This document shows, piece by piece, positions 1-11,504 of a stretch of 64,000 nucleotides of DNA. The position numbers and the translations under genes are program-made. A model generated the notes under the pieces. That model had not been told where the DNA came from. It did no database searches and was given only the letters and a program-made list of their open reading frames with translations. Positions within the stretch are counted from its first letter, which is position 1. Each line of letters begins with the position of its first letter. This stretch comes from Chrysemys picta bellii (Eukaryota; Chordata; Testudines; Emydidae), in contig NC_088800.1 in the NCBI RefSeq assembly GCF_011386835.1, positions 80,416,981-80,480,980 on the forward strand, written 5' to 3'.

Positions 1-1460
1 ATGTCCTCCTACTCAGAGACTTTGGACTCTGAGGTGGACTCATACCGCTCTAACAGATCGAGGAGTAGGCAATCGTCCTCACGTGCGAGTACCCAACCAT
101 ACCCACCACAGTGGGAGCAGCAGTGGCAACCACCCCCCAGTGGTCGTTCTGGACGCCGTGGGCCTACCATCAGTCAGTGGGTCAGGTGTACGGACCCCAC
201 TCACGAGCCGCATCTGTCTCTTCGACGTCGGCGGTCCCGCCACTAATGCCGCCACCACCACCGGCACCGCCGTCTGACAGGAGTGCCACAAAGGGACACG
301 GCACCACCTAGCCAAACAACGGCACCAACGGGGACCTTGCTCCCAGCACCGCAGGCACCGTCCAGCATGCCTCGTCGCTTGGTGTCGACCCCGGTACCGG
401 CCGCGGTGCCGCATCCTGAGCCCGCACCGGCCGCGCAGCCTGAGTACTGTGTGCCGCAGGCCCTCGTAGAGGGAGAGGGGGTAGATGAAGGCCCTCTTCA
501 GGGGATCTTTTCCTCCTCATCTCTGGGTGAGGCAGTAGCGGGAACTTCAGTGGCACCGGCCCTAGAGGACAATAGGATCCTCCAACAGCTGCTTACTCGA
601 GCAGCCCAAAGCCTCTCGATCCAGACTGAGGAGATCGAGGTGGATACAGATCCGGTGATTGATATCCTGACCCCGTCAGGCCCATCCAGGGTAGCCCTAC
701 CTCTCATAAAGACCATTACAGACACAACCTGCACCTTGTGGCAAACTCCAGCCTCATTGGCCCCTACAGCCAAAAGGACTGAGAGGCTATATTTTGTTCC
801 AACCAAGGGCTATGAACATCTTTATACACACCCTCCCCTGGACTCTCTAGTGGTAGATGTGGCCAAGGGTTTCAGGGCGCTACACCTAAAAATAGAGGCC
901 AAAAAGTTGGACCTGTTCGGGAGCAAGGTATATTCAACGGGGGGCCTGCAGTTGTGCATTGCCAATCAGCAAGCCATAGTGAGCCAGTATGGACACAACA
1001 CGTGATCGGCTTTGTCTAGGTTCGCGGACCTCCTTCCACAGGAGTCACGAACCAAGTTTTTCAGCCCTGGTTGAAGAGGGGAGATTGAATACCCGGGCTT
1101 CCCTCCAGGCGGCCTTGGACGCGGCCGATTCAGCCTCGCGCACGTTGGCGACTGGTCTGGTCATGAGGCACGGAGCCTGGCTTCAAGTTTCCGGCCTCCC
1201 TCATGAGGTCCAACAAACGATCCAGGACCTCCCCTTTGAAGGGCCCACGCTCTTCTTGGAGAAGACTGATAAGAGGCTTCATAGCCTAAAGGATTCACGG
1301 ACCTCCGTTCATTAGGCCTACACACCCTGGTCACCCAGCGTAGGCAGTTCAGGCCACCGCAGGCCCCTCGGCCGTACCAGCCTCAAAATCGAGGGGATGC
1401 CTTGCGCAGAAGGGCAAAGACGGGCAGGAGGAGGCAACAACAGCAGCCCTTCGGCTAGTC
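1..1460 (+). pseudogene. DIRS gag-like ORF, frameshifted
   Basis: Gag of the first DIRS element, the structural protein that would package the RNA. It reads in frame 1 with a stop at 244-246 and then to 1005. It moves to frame 2 near 1000, where the block DLPFEGPTLFLEKTDK and LHSLKDSR is readable up to the stop at 1313-1315. A Q- and R-rich tail then continues to about 1460. The N-terminal part is rich in S, P and R. The stops and frame changes make it non-functional. The 5' end may begin outside the window, although an ATG sits at base 1. The assignment comes from position upstream of the RT and from the DLPFEG-type block seen in vertebrate DIRS gag proteins. Confidence 0.75.
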
Positions 1461-3438
1461 ATCTGCCCAACCAAGGCCTACATGGGCGCCTAGACCACCA
1501 TTTTGATGGCTTGGTTGAGGACGACCTCCCAGTCAGAACCCTGGATCTATCCAACTTTACCTTCTCGTCACGTCTGTCCCCCTTCTATCATGCGTGGGCC
1601 TGGATCACATCGGACGCTTGGGTGCTTCGCACGGTAGAGAGGGGATATTCTATCCAGTTCTCCCTCCCTCCCTCCCGCCCCACCAGTCCCCCTCCCCATC
1701 CCTCTTCAGGGACCCCTCTCACGAGCAACTTCTGCTTCAAGACGTTCAGTCCCTCCTCGCATCAGGGGCAGTAGAGGAGGTTCCTCAGGAGCTATGGGGC
1801 AAGGGCTTCTATTCTCGCTATTTCCTAATACCGAAAGTGAAAGGGGGCCTCAGACCTATTCTGGACTTGCGGCGTCTCAACAAGTTTGTGAAGAAGCTCA
1901 AGTTCCGCATGGTCTCCCTGTCCTCCATCATTCCTTCCATGGATCCAGGAGACTGGTATGCCGCCCTCGACTTAAAGGATGCATACTTTCACATTGCGAT
2001 AATCCCTCAGCACAGGTGTTACCTCAGGTTTCTCGTGGGCAACACTCCTCTACAATTTACAGTTCTGTCCTTTGGTCTGTCAGTAGCCCCAAGGGTCTTC
2101 ACGAAGTGCATGGCAGTCGTGGCAGCCTTCCTGCGCAGGCAGGGGATCCAGGTGTTTCCCTACCTGGATGATTGGCTCATCAAGGGCAGGACCAAGGCGC
2201 AGGTGGAGGCTCAGGTGGTCTTTACCAGGCAGACCTTCCTCGCGCTCGGCCTCTTACTCAACGAGGCCAAGTTCACACTATCTCCAACCCAAAAAATCGA
2301 ATTCATAGGAGCAGTTCTGGACTCGACACACGCCAGGGCACATCTCCCAGAGGCCCGATTCCGGACTATATCCAACATTATTCTCAGCCTCCAATGTTAC
2401 CCGACCACCACAGCAAGAAGCTGCCTCAAATTACTAGGGCACATGGCGGCATGTACCTACGTGGTGAGACACGCCAGACTCAGACTGCGCCCACTCCAGT
2501 CTTGGTTGGCAGGGGTTTATCGGCCAGTCAGGGACACCCTAGAATCAGTGGTGACATTACCTCGGCTGGTGTTGGACTCCCTTCAATGGTGGCTCGACCC
2601 GTGGGTGGTCTGCGCGGGAGTGCCTTTCCTTGACCCCGAGCCCTCCCTATCCCTGGTAACAGACGCATCAGATCGGGGATGGGGTGCACATCTGGGCGGC
2701 CTCAGAACCCAAGGCCTTTGGTCATGAGAGGATCTTTCGTTGCACATCAATGTCAGGGAATTACGAGCGGTGCGCCTCGCATGCATAGCCTTCAAATCCC
2801 TGCTGGCAGGCAGATGCATTTCTGTCCTCACAGACAATACTCCAACAATGTTCTATATCAACAAACAGGGTGGTGCTCGCTCCTCTCCCCTTTGCCGGGA
2901 GGCCCTCGCATTATGGGACTTTTGCGTACAGAACGTAATTCACCTGACAGCGTCCTACCTCCCGGGGACACACAACGGGCTTGCGGATGCCCTCAGCCGC
3001 TCGTTCCAGGGTCACGAGTGGTCTATCCGCTGGGATATAGTACTCTCAATTCTCCAGCTCTGGGGTCATCCCCAGGTGGACCTGTTTGCCTCCAGCGAGA
3101 ACAGGAAGTGTCATCAATTCTGCTCCCTCATGAGACGCAGTCCGGGGTCTCTAACAGATGCTTTTCTCCTCTCTTGGGTAGACGGGCTATTTTACGCCTT
3201 TCCCCTGATTCCCATGGTTCACAGAGTAATCCTCAAGGCCTGCAGAGATCACGCTCGGCTCATCCTGATAGCGCCTATGTGGCCGCGCCAGCACAGGTAC
3301 ACGTCTCTCCTGCACATGTCTATGCGGGTGCCCCGCAGGTTGCCCCTACTACCGGACTTGATCACACAGGATCGCGGTTGCCTCCTTCACCTGAACCTGG
3401 AGTCGCTCCACCTTACAGCCTGGATGCTCCATGGCTAA
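1460..3438 (+). pseudogene. DIRS reverse transcriptase / RNase H, one frameshift and one stop
   Basis: Polymerase ORF of the first DIRS element. A short upstream part in frame 2 (to about 1680) shifts to frame 1, which then runs to the stop at 3436-3438 with a single in-frame TGA at 2725-2727. RT motifs are clear: ILDLRRLNKF near 1860, ALDLKDAYFH (first catalytic Asp) near 1963, LSFGLSVAPRVFTK near 2070, and YLDDW (catalytic Asp pair) at 2161-2175. RNase H follows, with LVTDASDRGW near 2656, INVRELRAVRLA (Glu) near 2745, VLTDNTP near 2824 and the C-terminal GLADALSR near 2977. The YLDDW form is usual for DIRS RT. The recombinase ORF overlaps its 3' end in another frame. The CATGAG context of the TGA suggests one point mutation. 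Confidence 0.92.
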
Positions 3439-4484
3439 AATCCGTGGAGTTGCAATGCGCTCATCAGGTCAGGCAGGTCCTTCTTGGTAGCAGGAAGCCC
3501 TCAACAAGGACCACGTACTTGGCCAAGTGGAAGCGCTTCTTCCTCTGGGCCACACAATGGGGTCAGGCTCCCTTGCTCGCCCCGGTCCCTCTCATATTGG
3601 ACTATTTGCTACATCTGAGACACCTGGAACTGACTCTCTCTTCGGTTTGAGTACACCTTGCTGCAATCTCGGCGTTCCATCCTGGAGTGGGGGGTACCTC
3701 AGTGATTGCAGACCCACTCGTTGGACGATTCCTCAAGGGCTTTGACAGATTGTTCCTGCACATTCGTCAACTTGTCCCTGCTTGGGACCTCAATTTGGTC
3801 CTGTCCGTCCTCACAGGGCCCCCCTTCGAGCTGCTGGCTTCGTGCTCACTGTTATATCTGTCATATAAGGTCGCGTTCTTGGTGGCTATCACATCAGCCC
3901 GGAGAGTGTCGGAACTCAGAGCTCTAACATCTGAACCTCCATACACAGTCTTCCACAAGGACAAGGTCCAACTCAGGCCGCACCCAGCGTTCCTCCCTAA
4001 GGTGGTTTCCCCATTTCACATGGGTCAAGACATTTTTCTCCCGGTGTTTTATCCGAAACCACACTCCTCTGCGAAGAAGCCTAGACTGCATTCCCTGGAC
4101 GTTCGCAGGGCTCTCGCGTTCTATATCGAAAGGACAAGATCCTTCAGGAAGTCAACCCAACTTTTCGTCGCTGTGGCCGACAGGATGAAAGGGCTGCCGG
4201 TCTCGTCACAGCGAATCTCGGCTTGGATCAGAACCTGCATCTGGGAGTGCTACAGTCGGGCCAATATACTAGCCCCGCCTATCACGGCCCACTCCACAAG
4301 AGTGCAGGCCTCTTCTGCTGCGTTCCTGGCCCAGGTCCCGACACAGGAAATTTGTAGAGCGGCCACCTGGTCCTCAATCCACACCTTTACGGCGCACTAC
4401 GCCATCACACACCAGGCCAGAGATGATGCTGCCTTTGGCCGTGCAGTCCTCCAGTCTGCAGTGACCTCTGACCCCACCGCCTAG
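3300..4484 (+). pseudogene. DIRS tyrosine recombinase, single premature stop
   Basis: Tyrosine recombinase that would insert the circular DIRS DNA. It is read in frame 3 and overlaps the end of the RNase H ORF; the start near 3300 is approximate because no clear ATG marks it. One TGA at 3648-3650 interrupts it, after which it is open to the TAG at 4482-4484. The N-terminal core-binding part contains STRTTYLAKWKRF near 3500. The catalytic set is visible: first Arg in SARRVSELRAL near 3896, HSTR box near 4291, then the C-terminal segment with WSSIHTFTAHY near 4369 giving the nucleophilic Tyr. All R-H-R-Y residues are kept, so this is the best preserved gene of the element. Loss of function rests on one stop codon. 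Confidence 0.9.
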
Positions 4485-4539
4485 ATTCAGGCTTGTGAGT
4501 CACCTGCTTGGAATGGACATGAACAATCACTTGAAGAAA

Positions 4540-4600
4540 AAACGGTTACTCACCTTCTCGTAACTGTTGTTCTTCGAGATGTGGTGTTCATGTCCATTCC
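4540..4600 (+). repeat. DIRS terminal repeat, inner arm
   Basis: Reverse complement of 4787-4847 with few differences. It contains the tract CTTCTCGTAACTGTTGTTC and, on the other strand, GGAATGGACATGAACA. It follows the recombinase stop by about 55 bp. Confidence 0.85.
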
Positions 4601-4786
4601 AATACCCACCCTCCTACCACTCTGTCGGAGTACTGGCAAGAAGGAACGGAGGCGGTGGGGGGTCGGCTGGCCCCTATATACAACGCCATGAAGGCGCCAC
4701 TCCAGGGGGCGCCGAAGCCGACCCTACGGACGCTGCTTTAGTAAAATCTTCCAGCTGGTGTGCACGCGGCGCGAACGCACCTGCTT

Positions 4787-4847
4787 GGAATGGACATGAA
4801 CAACACATCTCGAAGAACAACAATTATGAGAAGGTGAGTAACTGTTT
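4787..4847 (-). repeat. DIRS terminal repeat, outer arm (3' end of element)
   Basis: Inverted partner of 4540-4600. The element appears to end at about 4850, after which the sequence changes to unique DNA and then a MITE at 4915. The same terminal family (GGAATGGACATGAACA) is seen as a direct repeat at 4510-4525. Confidence 0.8.
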
Positions 4848-4914
4848 TTTAGTTGGTTATGTCGTAATTAATAGACTCGAGGCATTCCTCATTTTTCCTG
4901 CTGTACACCTTTTA

Positions 4915-5183
4915 GGGTATGTCTACACAGCAATAAAAAACCCATGGGTGGCCTGGGTGAGCCGACTTGGTCTTGCAGGGCTCAGGCTACTGGACTATGA
5001 AATTGCTGTGTAGACTTTCAGGCTCTGGCTGGAGTCCAGGCTTTGAGACCCCAGGACAGGAGTGTCCCAGTATCCAGACCCCAGCCCAAGCCCATATGTC
5101 TACACTGCAGTTTTATAGCCCTGGAGCCCAAGTCAGCTGACCCGGGCAAGCCGCAGGTTTTTTATTGCAGTGTAGACATACCC
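4915..5183 (+). mobile_element. Harbinger-like MITE, perfect 14-bp terminal inverted repeats
   Basis: It begins GGGTATGTCTACAC and ends with its exact reverse complement GTGTAGACATACCC. It is flanked by TTA on the left and TTT on the right, close to the 3-bp TWA duplication of PIF/Harbinger elements. It has no coding capacity. Related copies lie at 20838-21118, and more distant ones with a CTACAC-type terminus at 19445-19663, 26578-26835, 35895-36118 and 46975-47255. Confidence 0.8.
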
Positions 5184-6480
5184 TTTGGGTTGGCAGAAGG
5201 AAGGTCTGCTGGCGAAGAGATTCTGACTTTAGGATAATATAAAGAAATTCACATATGCCACTTTTTGAAGTTGAAATTAAGGTTGCAGGCACACAGCAGT
5301 GATTTGAATGAATAACTTCCAATAATCTTAGTATTACAAAAATGTAGCCAAGGAAATTTAGCGTTCAGGTTGCACTTCACAAATAAGGGAGCCAAACTAC
5401 AGTGATCAATTTTGGCCCAAGATCTTATTTCTTCTGTAACATTTAAGATTAAATGTTTTTGTGAAACCTGAAGGGAAAAAAATAGAAACAGATCTTTAAA
5501 TATGTAAACAATCTCTAGAACTTTTCATTCACTAAAATCCACAAATATGAGTGGATATACATGGTATAAATTTTGTGCTCACTGTTATATCTGTCATATA
5601 AGGTCGCGTTCTTGGTGGCTATCACATCAGCCCGGAGAGTGTCGGAACTCAGAGCTCTAACATCTGAACCTCCATACACCGTCTTCCACAAGGAGTGAGA
5701 AGCTGCCACATTTCAGAATAGAATGAATTTTAAGGCACTGAGCTTAAGTTAGATTTAGCTACCCTTGACTGACTTAGGGCTGACAGGGCATTTCCCAGTT
5801 ACCTTGTACTCAGGTTGGCAGTCCTAGAGTGGAATCGGAAAACCTGTTCAGGAATACATGCTGTGATTTAACTCCAGTTATTCCTGTGCCACAATCAGGA
5901 ACATTGCCTTAGGAGCATTACCTGTCTGTGGTGCCTTTTATCTTTAGGCAGCCCCTATGGGACAGCAAAGAACCCGTATGTCATAATGATTAAAATAACT
6001 GAATCTTGTCTGTAAAATTTAAGTTTTCCCTCTGTTTTATGTAGAGAGATTTCTTTATCCTCTATTTTTATTAGTTTAAGTTCAGAAAGCTGGAGTTGCT
6101 CAAGGTGTTTGGTAGGGAGAGTCTCTTGTGCTCCTGATATGCCACCTTTCTAAATCTCTAGCTGTGCACATAAGATTTAAAGTTTTAACCAGGTATCTCT
6201 TTTCTAAAAAGAAGAAAAGGGTTTACAGCATACTAAGTTTACTTGTTTACAGGGCACAGAGATTCTAACAGAGTATCTGAAAGGCAGAATTATTGTGTTT
6301 GAAAGCTTTGCTGATCTGAAACACTTAATGGCATTAATTATAACTGTGCTGAATACCTCCACTGAAGTAGAGTCCATTAGCATTTCCTTTTGAAGGATAG
6401 ATTTTATCTTTTGTTGAGGTTCATTAACCAGTGAAATATTGGCTGAAATGTGGTATGATTTTAATAAGTTCTTCTTCAAG
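5184..6480. other. unique AT-rich spacer between two DIRS elements
   Basis: I see no gene here. It contains the 120-bp DIRS recombinase fragment at 5575-5694; otherwise it is AT-rich, apparently non-repetitive sequence. Confidence 0.6.
5575..5694 (+). repeat. 120-bp fragment of DIRS recombinase, near identical to 3842-3961
   Basis: This stretch matches 3842-3961 of the first DIRS element at all but one position (A in the element, C here, near the end). It covers the codons around the first catalytic Arg of the recombinase (SARRVSELRAL). Homology begins and ends abruptly, with no terminal repeat, poly-A or obvious duplication, so it was not placed by ordinary DIRS integration. It may be a templated patch at a break repair site, or a copy from a circular DIRS intermediate. 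Confidence 0.92.
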
Positions 6481-6904
6481 TAAAATCCCTATTGGTGCTT
6501 CATGTCAGGATGTGCACCCACCCATGTGCTCGTGATTGGAGATTTTCATTAGCAGTGTCTGTGGGTCTGTGCCCTAGACACCCTCGTGCTCTGGTAAAGG
6601 GGTATATAGGGAGGGGACGGACCTACCCCGCTCAAGTTCTTTCTCAATTGCCTGCAGGTTGAGACTGAATGTATTTGCTGTTTACACAGCTTGCTATGTC
6701 TCTTGACTAGTCTTTTCTTTAGTATTTTCTTTCATTTCTTTTTATTGTTTAGCACAATTTGTACTTGGAGGTGGTTCCCCGTCCCCTTTATTCTTTTGCC
6801 CAATTTAGGCCTTTGTTTTTTTTTCCTCAGGCCTTGAGTCGCAGCCTCAAGTACAAGCTGTGCTCAAGAGCCCAGACTTCAAATATTGCCAGAATTGCCA
6901 CAGG

Positions 6905-7430
<526 letters not shown>

Positions 7431-8656
7431 GACCGTAGCATCAGCTAAGAAGACCACACTATGAACCAAGAAACAATCAGGTAAACAACCTAAATGGCAC
7501 CTGCATTGGCACCAGACACAGTGCCTTTGAAACACAAGGACTCCAGAGCCAAAATGGTCATCAGTACTGTGTTCCATAGCAACACATGAAGGCCACCCCA
7601 ATTGCACTTCGGTACCATCTCCAGTACCGCCTGACATGCGGACTCCTGAGGGTCCCTATGGAGAGTCCCCAGTGTCCATCCAAGCTCCTTTTTCCATGAG
7701 GACCTTTGAATCCTGGAAGTGCTTAAATCACAGTTACTGAGGGGTACCGGGAGACATTCTGCTGATTCCAGATCACCTCCCAGATCCTACTTACCCACCA
7801 ATCCTACCATCTTCAATGGTGATTAATCTTCTAGTACCGACATGGTCGCTACCCCCACACAAACTCCTCGAGGGTACAGAGAGACATTTCCAGATGGTAC
7901 TAACATAGTTGGCATCTCAGGAGGTATGCTGCCTGCCATGGGCCTGCATACAAGACATTACAGAAGGATTGCAGAGGATCATCTGACCCTCTGACAACTA
8001 CCTCATACTGCTCATCCATGTGGGCACTGATGATACTCTGGGAGTAACAGTGAAGGAGTTTGGAGGTGCAGGTGATGGTCTCATCAATCCTTCTGGTCAG
8101 GGGTAGGGGCTAAGGCAGAGAGACATACATTCTGGAGGTGAATGTCTGAGCACATGGATGGTGTTTCCAGGACGGTTTTGGCTTTCTCGAACATGAGATG
8201 CTGTTCTGAGAGGGATTTCTGAGCAGAGATGGGGTCCACCTATCAAGGAAGGGGAAGAGTATCTTTGGATACAGACTGATTAACCTAGTGAGGCAGGCTT
8301 TAAATTAGGTTCGAAACAAAATTAGGCAGGAAACAAAAGCCTACAGGTAAGTCTAAAACATGGAGACCTGGGTGAAGGGTCAGAATCTAGGGGGGAAATG
8401 AGCAATCACAACAGGGACCGAGGAAAGACGAGGGAAGGTAGAGGGGAAATCTAATGAACATCTTTGTTGTCTGTATACTAGTTCAAGAAGTATGGAGAAT
8501 AAACAGAACTAGAAATACTAGTGAATAATCACAGTTATGGCATAATTGGTATCACAGAAATGTGGTGGGATAATTCAGATGGCTGGCATATTGGTATAGA
8601 AGGGTATAGCTTGTTCAGGAAGGAGAGGCAGGGAAAGAAGGGAGGAGGGTATTGCC

Positions 8657-8845
8657 TTGTATATCAAAGATGTATCCTCTTGCACTGAGGTTAAGATACA
8701 AGTAGGAGGCAGACCTGTTGAAAGTCTCTGGGTAAGAATAAAAGGGATAAAAAACAAAGGTGATGTCTTGGTAGGTGTCTACTGTGGACCACCTAACCAG
8801 GAAGAAGAGGTGGATGAGGCTTTTTTAAAACAACTAACAAAATAA
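8657..8845 (+). pseudogene. CR1 ORF2 endonuclease fragment
   Basis: The longest open piece of the CR1 APE-type endonuclease here, 62 codons ending at TAA 8843-8845. It matches the part before the GDFNYPD motif, which continues in the same frame after this stop. The endonuclease would nick target DNA for target-primed reverse transcription. It is not functional because of stops on both sides. Confidence 0.75.
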
Positions 8846-9763
8846 TCTAAAACACAGGACTTAGTAGTGATGGGGGACTTCAACTACCCAGACATCTGTT
8901 GGGAAAATAATACAGCAGGACACGGATTATCTGAGTTCTTGGAATTCACTAGAGACAAATATTTATTACAGAAGGTGAAGAAAGCGACAAGAGGGGAGAG
9001 GCTATTCTAGGTTTGATTCTGACAAATATGGAGGAACAGGTTGAGAATGTGAAGGTGGAAGATAGCTTGAGTGAAAGTGATCATGAAATGATAGTTAATG
9101 ATTTCTAAGGAATGGTAGGAGGGAAAACAGCAGAATAAAGATAATGGACTTCAAGAAGGCAGACTTCAACAGACTCAGAGAATTGGGAAGCAAGTCCAAG
9201 GAAAACGAGTTCAGAAGAGTTGGGAGTTTTTTAAGGACCTTATTAAGGGCAGAAGAGCAAGCTATTCCAAGATGTAGAAGATATAGGAAGTACGGTAAGG
9301 AACTACTTAGGCTTAATCAGGAGATCTTCAATGACCTGAAATTCAAAAAAGAGTCCTTTTAAAAAGTGGAAACTAGGTCTCATTACAGATGATGAATATA
9401 AAAAATAAAACAAGCATGTAGGGACAAACTTATAAAGGCCAAGGTACAAAACAAGATTAAGCTAGCTAGGGACATAACGGGTAACAAGAAAACACTTTAC
9501 AAATACATTAGAAGCCAGAGGAAAACCAAGGACAGGGTAGGCCCGTTACTGAAATGTTAAATGCCTTTTTTGTTTAACTTTTCACCAAAAAAGTTAGCAG
9601 TGATTGGATGACCAAGACAGTGAACATTAGTATAAATGGGGTAGGATCTGAGGCTAAAGGAGGAAAAGAACAAGTTTAAAAGTTAGATGTCTTCAAGTTG
9701 GCAGGGCCTGATGAAATACTAGAATACTTTAAGGAACTAGATGAAGAGATCTCTGAGCCATGA

Positions 9764-9949
9764 GTGATTATCTTTGAGAACTTTTGGAGGATGGGAGAGA
9801 TCCCAGAGGACTGGAAAAGGGCAGATATAGTAGCTATATATAAAAACAGGAATAAGGACAACCTAGGGAATTATACAACAGTCAGCTTAACTTCAATACC
9901 TGGAAAGATAGTGGAGCAAATAATCACAATCGATTTTATAAGCATTTAG
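9764..9949 (+). pseudogene. CR1 ORF2 reverse transcriptase fragment
   Basis: An open piece of 61 codons with the non-LTR RT finger motifs RMGEIPEDWKRADIVAIYK and NYTTVSLTSIPGKIVEQ. The catalytic palm that should follow is only traceable as degraded text to about 10226, after which DIRS sequence resumes. Confidence 0.78.
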
Positions 9950-10226
9950 AAGATAAGGTGGTAAGTAACAGTCAACATGGATTAGTCCAGAATAAATCTC
10001 ATAAAATCAACCTAATATCCTCCTTTGACAGGGTAACAAGCCTTGTGGGTGGGGGGAAACAGTAGATGTGGTATATTTCAACTTTAATGATGCTTTTGAT
10101 ACTGTCCCACATGATCTTCTCATAAACAAACTAGAGAAATATAGCTTAGGTGAACCTACTATAAGGTGGGCGCACAACTGATGCGAGAAGCATACTCAGA
10201 GAATAGTTATCAGTGGTTGTCTTGGC

Positions 10227-11312
10227 CACTGCAGGCCCCTTCTTAAAATGGGAATAACTCTTTCTCCCTACCTAGACGATTGGTTCCTAAAAGGTTGCTC
10301 ATTTCTCAAGTTACAGATGATAACCATCATGGTCCTATCTCTTCCATTTACTCGGCTTCCGTCTCAATGCAGGAAAAGTCTACCCTCAAACCTGCTCAAT
10401 GCATAGACTTCATTGAGACCACTATGGCCCCATCTACCACCACAGCAAACTTAGCCAAGGACAGATTTGCCACAATGTCGAGTCTTGTCTCAACAATACA
10501 ACAAAGCCCACAAACCACAGCAAGGGCTTATCTGCAACTTCTGGGCCATATGATAGCCTTCACATTTGAGACTTCCTTTGCAAGACCATACTCTGTGTCT
10601 TCAAGCCTGGCTTAGAACTGGCTAATCCCTGAACAAGATTAGCCTTTCCAAGCAGGAGTCCATGCCTGGAAAGGTCCTCAATTCTCTAAACTGGTGGAAG
10701 GAGTTACAAACAATGTGCATCTTACTCCCACAGGGATTATGACTACAGACGCCTCACTGATTGGCCAGAGGTACATACTTCCAATACCTCACAGCTCAAA
10801 GCAAATGAACCCCTCAGGAGGCGATGCTCCATATCAACATATTATAGCTCAGAAGGGTTTGTTACGCTTGCGAGCACTTCCTACCCCATATCAGGGGCCA
10901 CCCAATCAGAATAATCCTGGACAGTAGAGCAGCAGTATATATCAAGCATCAAGAAGGAGCAAGATCCTAGTCCTTATTTTTCAAATCTGTAAAACTATGG
11001 AACTGGTGCATATCATACTGCATATAGATCTCAGTAGTTTATCTGCCAGGACTATAGGACACAGTGGCAAACTCTCTTAGCAGGCATTTCTGCATTGACC
11101 AAGAGGTATGTCTTACCTGGAGTCATCCTGAGAGAGATCTCTTTATGACGCCATCCAGTGCAAAGTGCAAACTACTCTATTCTGCTCAAGTGGAGGCATG
11201 GCCACAACTCGATGAGAGATGTCCTAGTCATTCATTGGCCTCGTATATTGCTTATGCTTATCCACTGATGCTTTTCATGCTCAAAATCCAAAACAAACAC
11301 AGGAAAAATTAA
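10227..11312 (+). pseudogene. older DIRS: RT tail and RNase H remnants
   Basis: DIRS sequence resumes with the segment leading into SPYLDDWFLKG (10267-10300), the catalytic Asp pair region of RT. A later piece TTARAYLQLLGHM near 10518 aligns with TTARSCLKLLGHM in the first element. RNase H traces are TTDASLIG near 10742 and ANSLSR near 11067. Several stops and frame changes separate these blocks. The N-terminal RT motifs expected upstream are missing. It is inactive. Confidence 0.78.
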
Positions 11313-11504
11313 TAGCCATAATCATAGCACCGTTGGGACTGAGACAGGTGCGGTTCCCAGATTTCCCCTGACATCAGATCTCCTTGTCCAGGAGTCTGGG
11401 CCTATCAACCACCCCAGCCTCTTGGTGCTTTATCACAGGGCAGAACTATTAAATGGCTCTCTGGTACAGAACAAGTTTGTTCCCCACAGGTACAAATAAT
11501 ACTG

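Larger units (their letters stand above)
1..4850 (+). mobile_element. DIRS-type tyrosine-recombinase retrotransposon, 5' end outside window
   Basis: Gag, reverse transcriptase/RNase H and tyrosine recombinase follow each other in the order expected of a DIRS element and end in terminal repeats. There is no DDE integrase and no LTR; the recombinase is the defining trait of DIRS elements, which integrate through a circular intermediate. At the 3' end, a block at 4540-4600 is repeated inverted at 4787-4847, and a short direct repeat (4504-4526 and 4781-4803) joins them, as in DIRS inverted termini with an internal complementary region. The element is recently active by appearance: most of the recombinase and RT can be read, with only a few stops and frameshifts. 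The window starts inside gag, so the 5' terminus is not visible. Confidence 0.93.
7930..10226 (+). mobile_element. CR1 LINE fragment lodged in DIRS, both ends missing
   Basis: CR1 retrotransposon relic on the plus strand. From about 7990 there is an ORF1 esterase-like trace (HVGTDDT). Then come ORF2 endonuclease pieces: YIKDVSSCTEVKIQ near 8660, ESLWVRIKGIKNKGDV near 8722, [12 protein letters not shown] near 8873 and SESDHEMI near 9074. Reverse transcriptase pieces follow, with GEIPEDWKRADIVAIYK near 9793 and NYTTVSLTSIPGKIVEQ near 9868. The match fades at about 10226, before the YVDD region, so the usual CR1 3' end is absent. CR1 copies are normally truncated at the 5' end, so loss of the 3' end needs another event. 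Stops and frameshifts are frequent. Confidence 0.85.
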
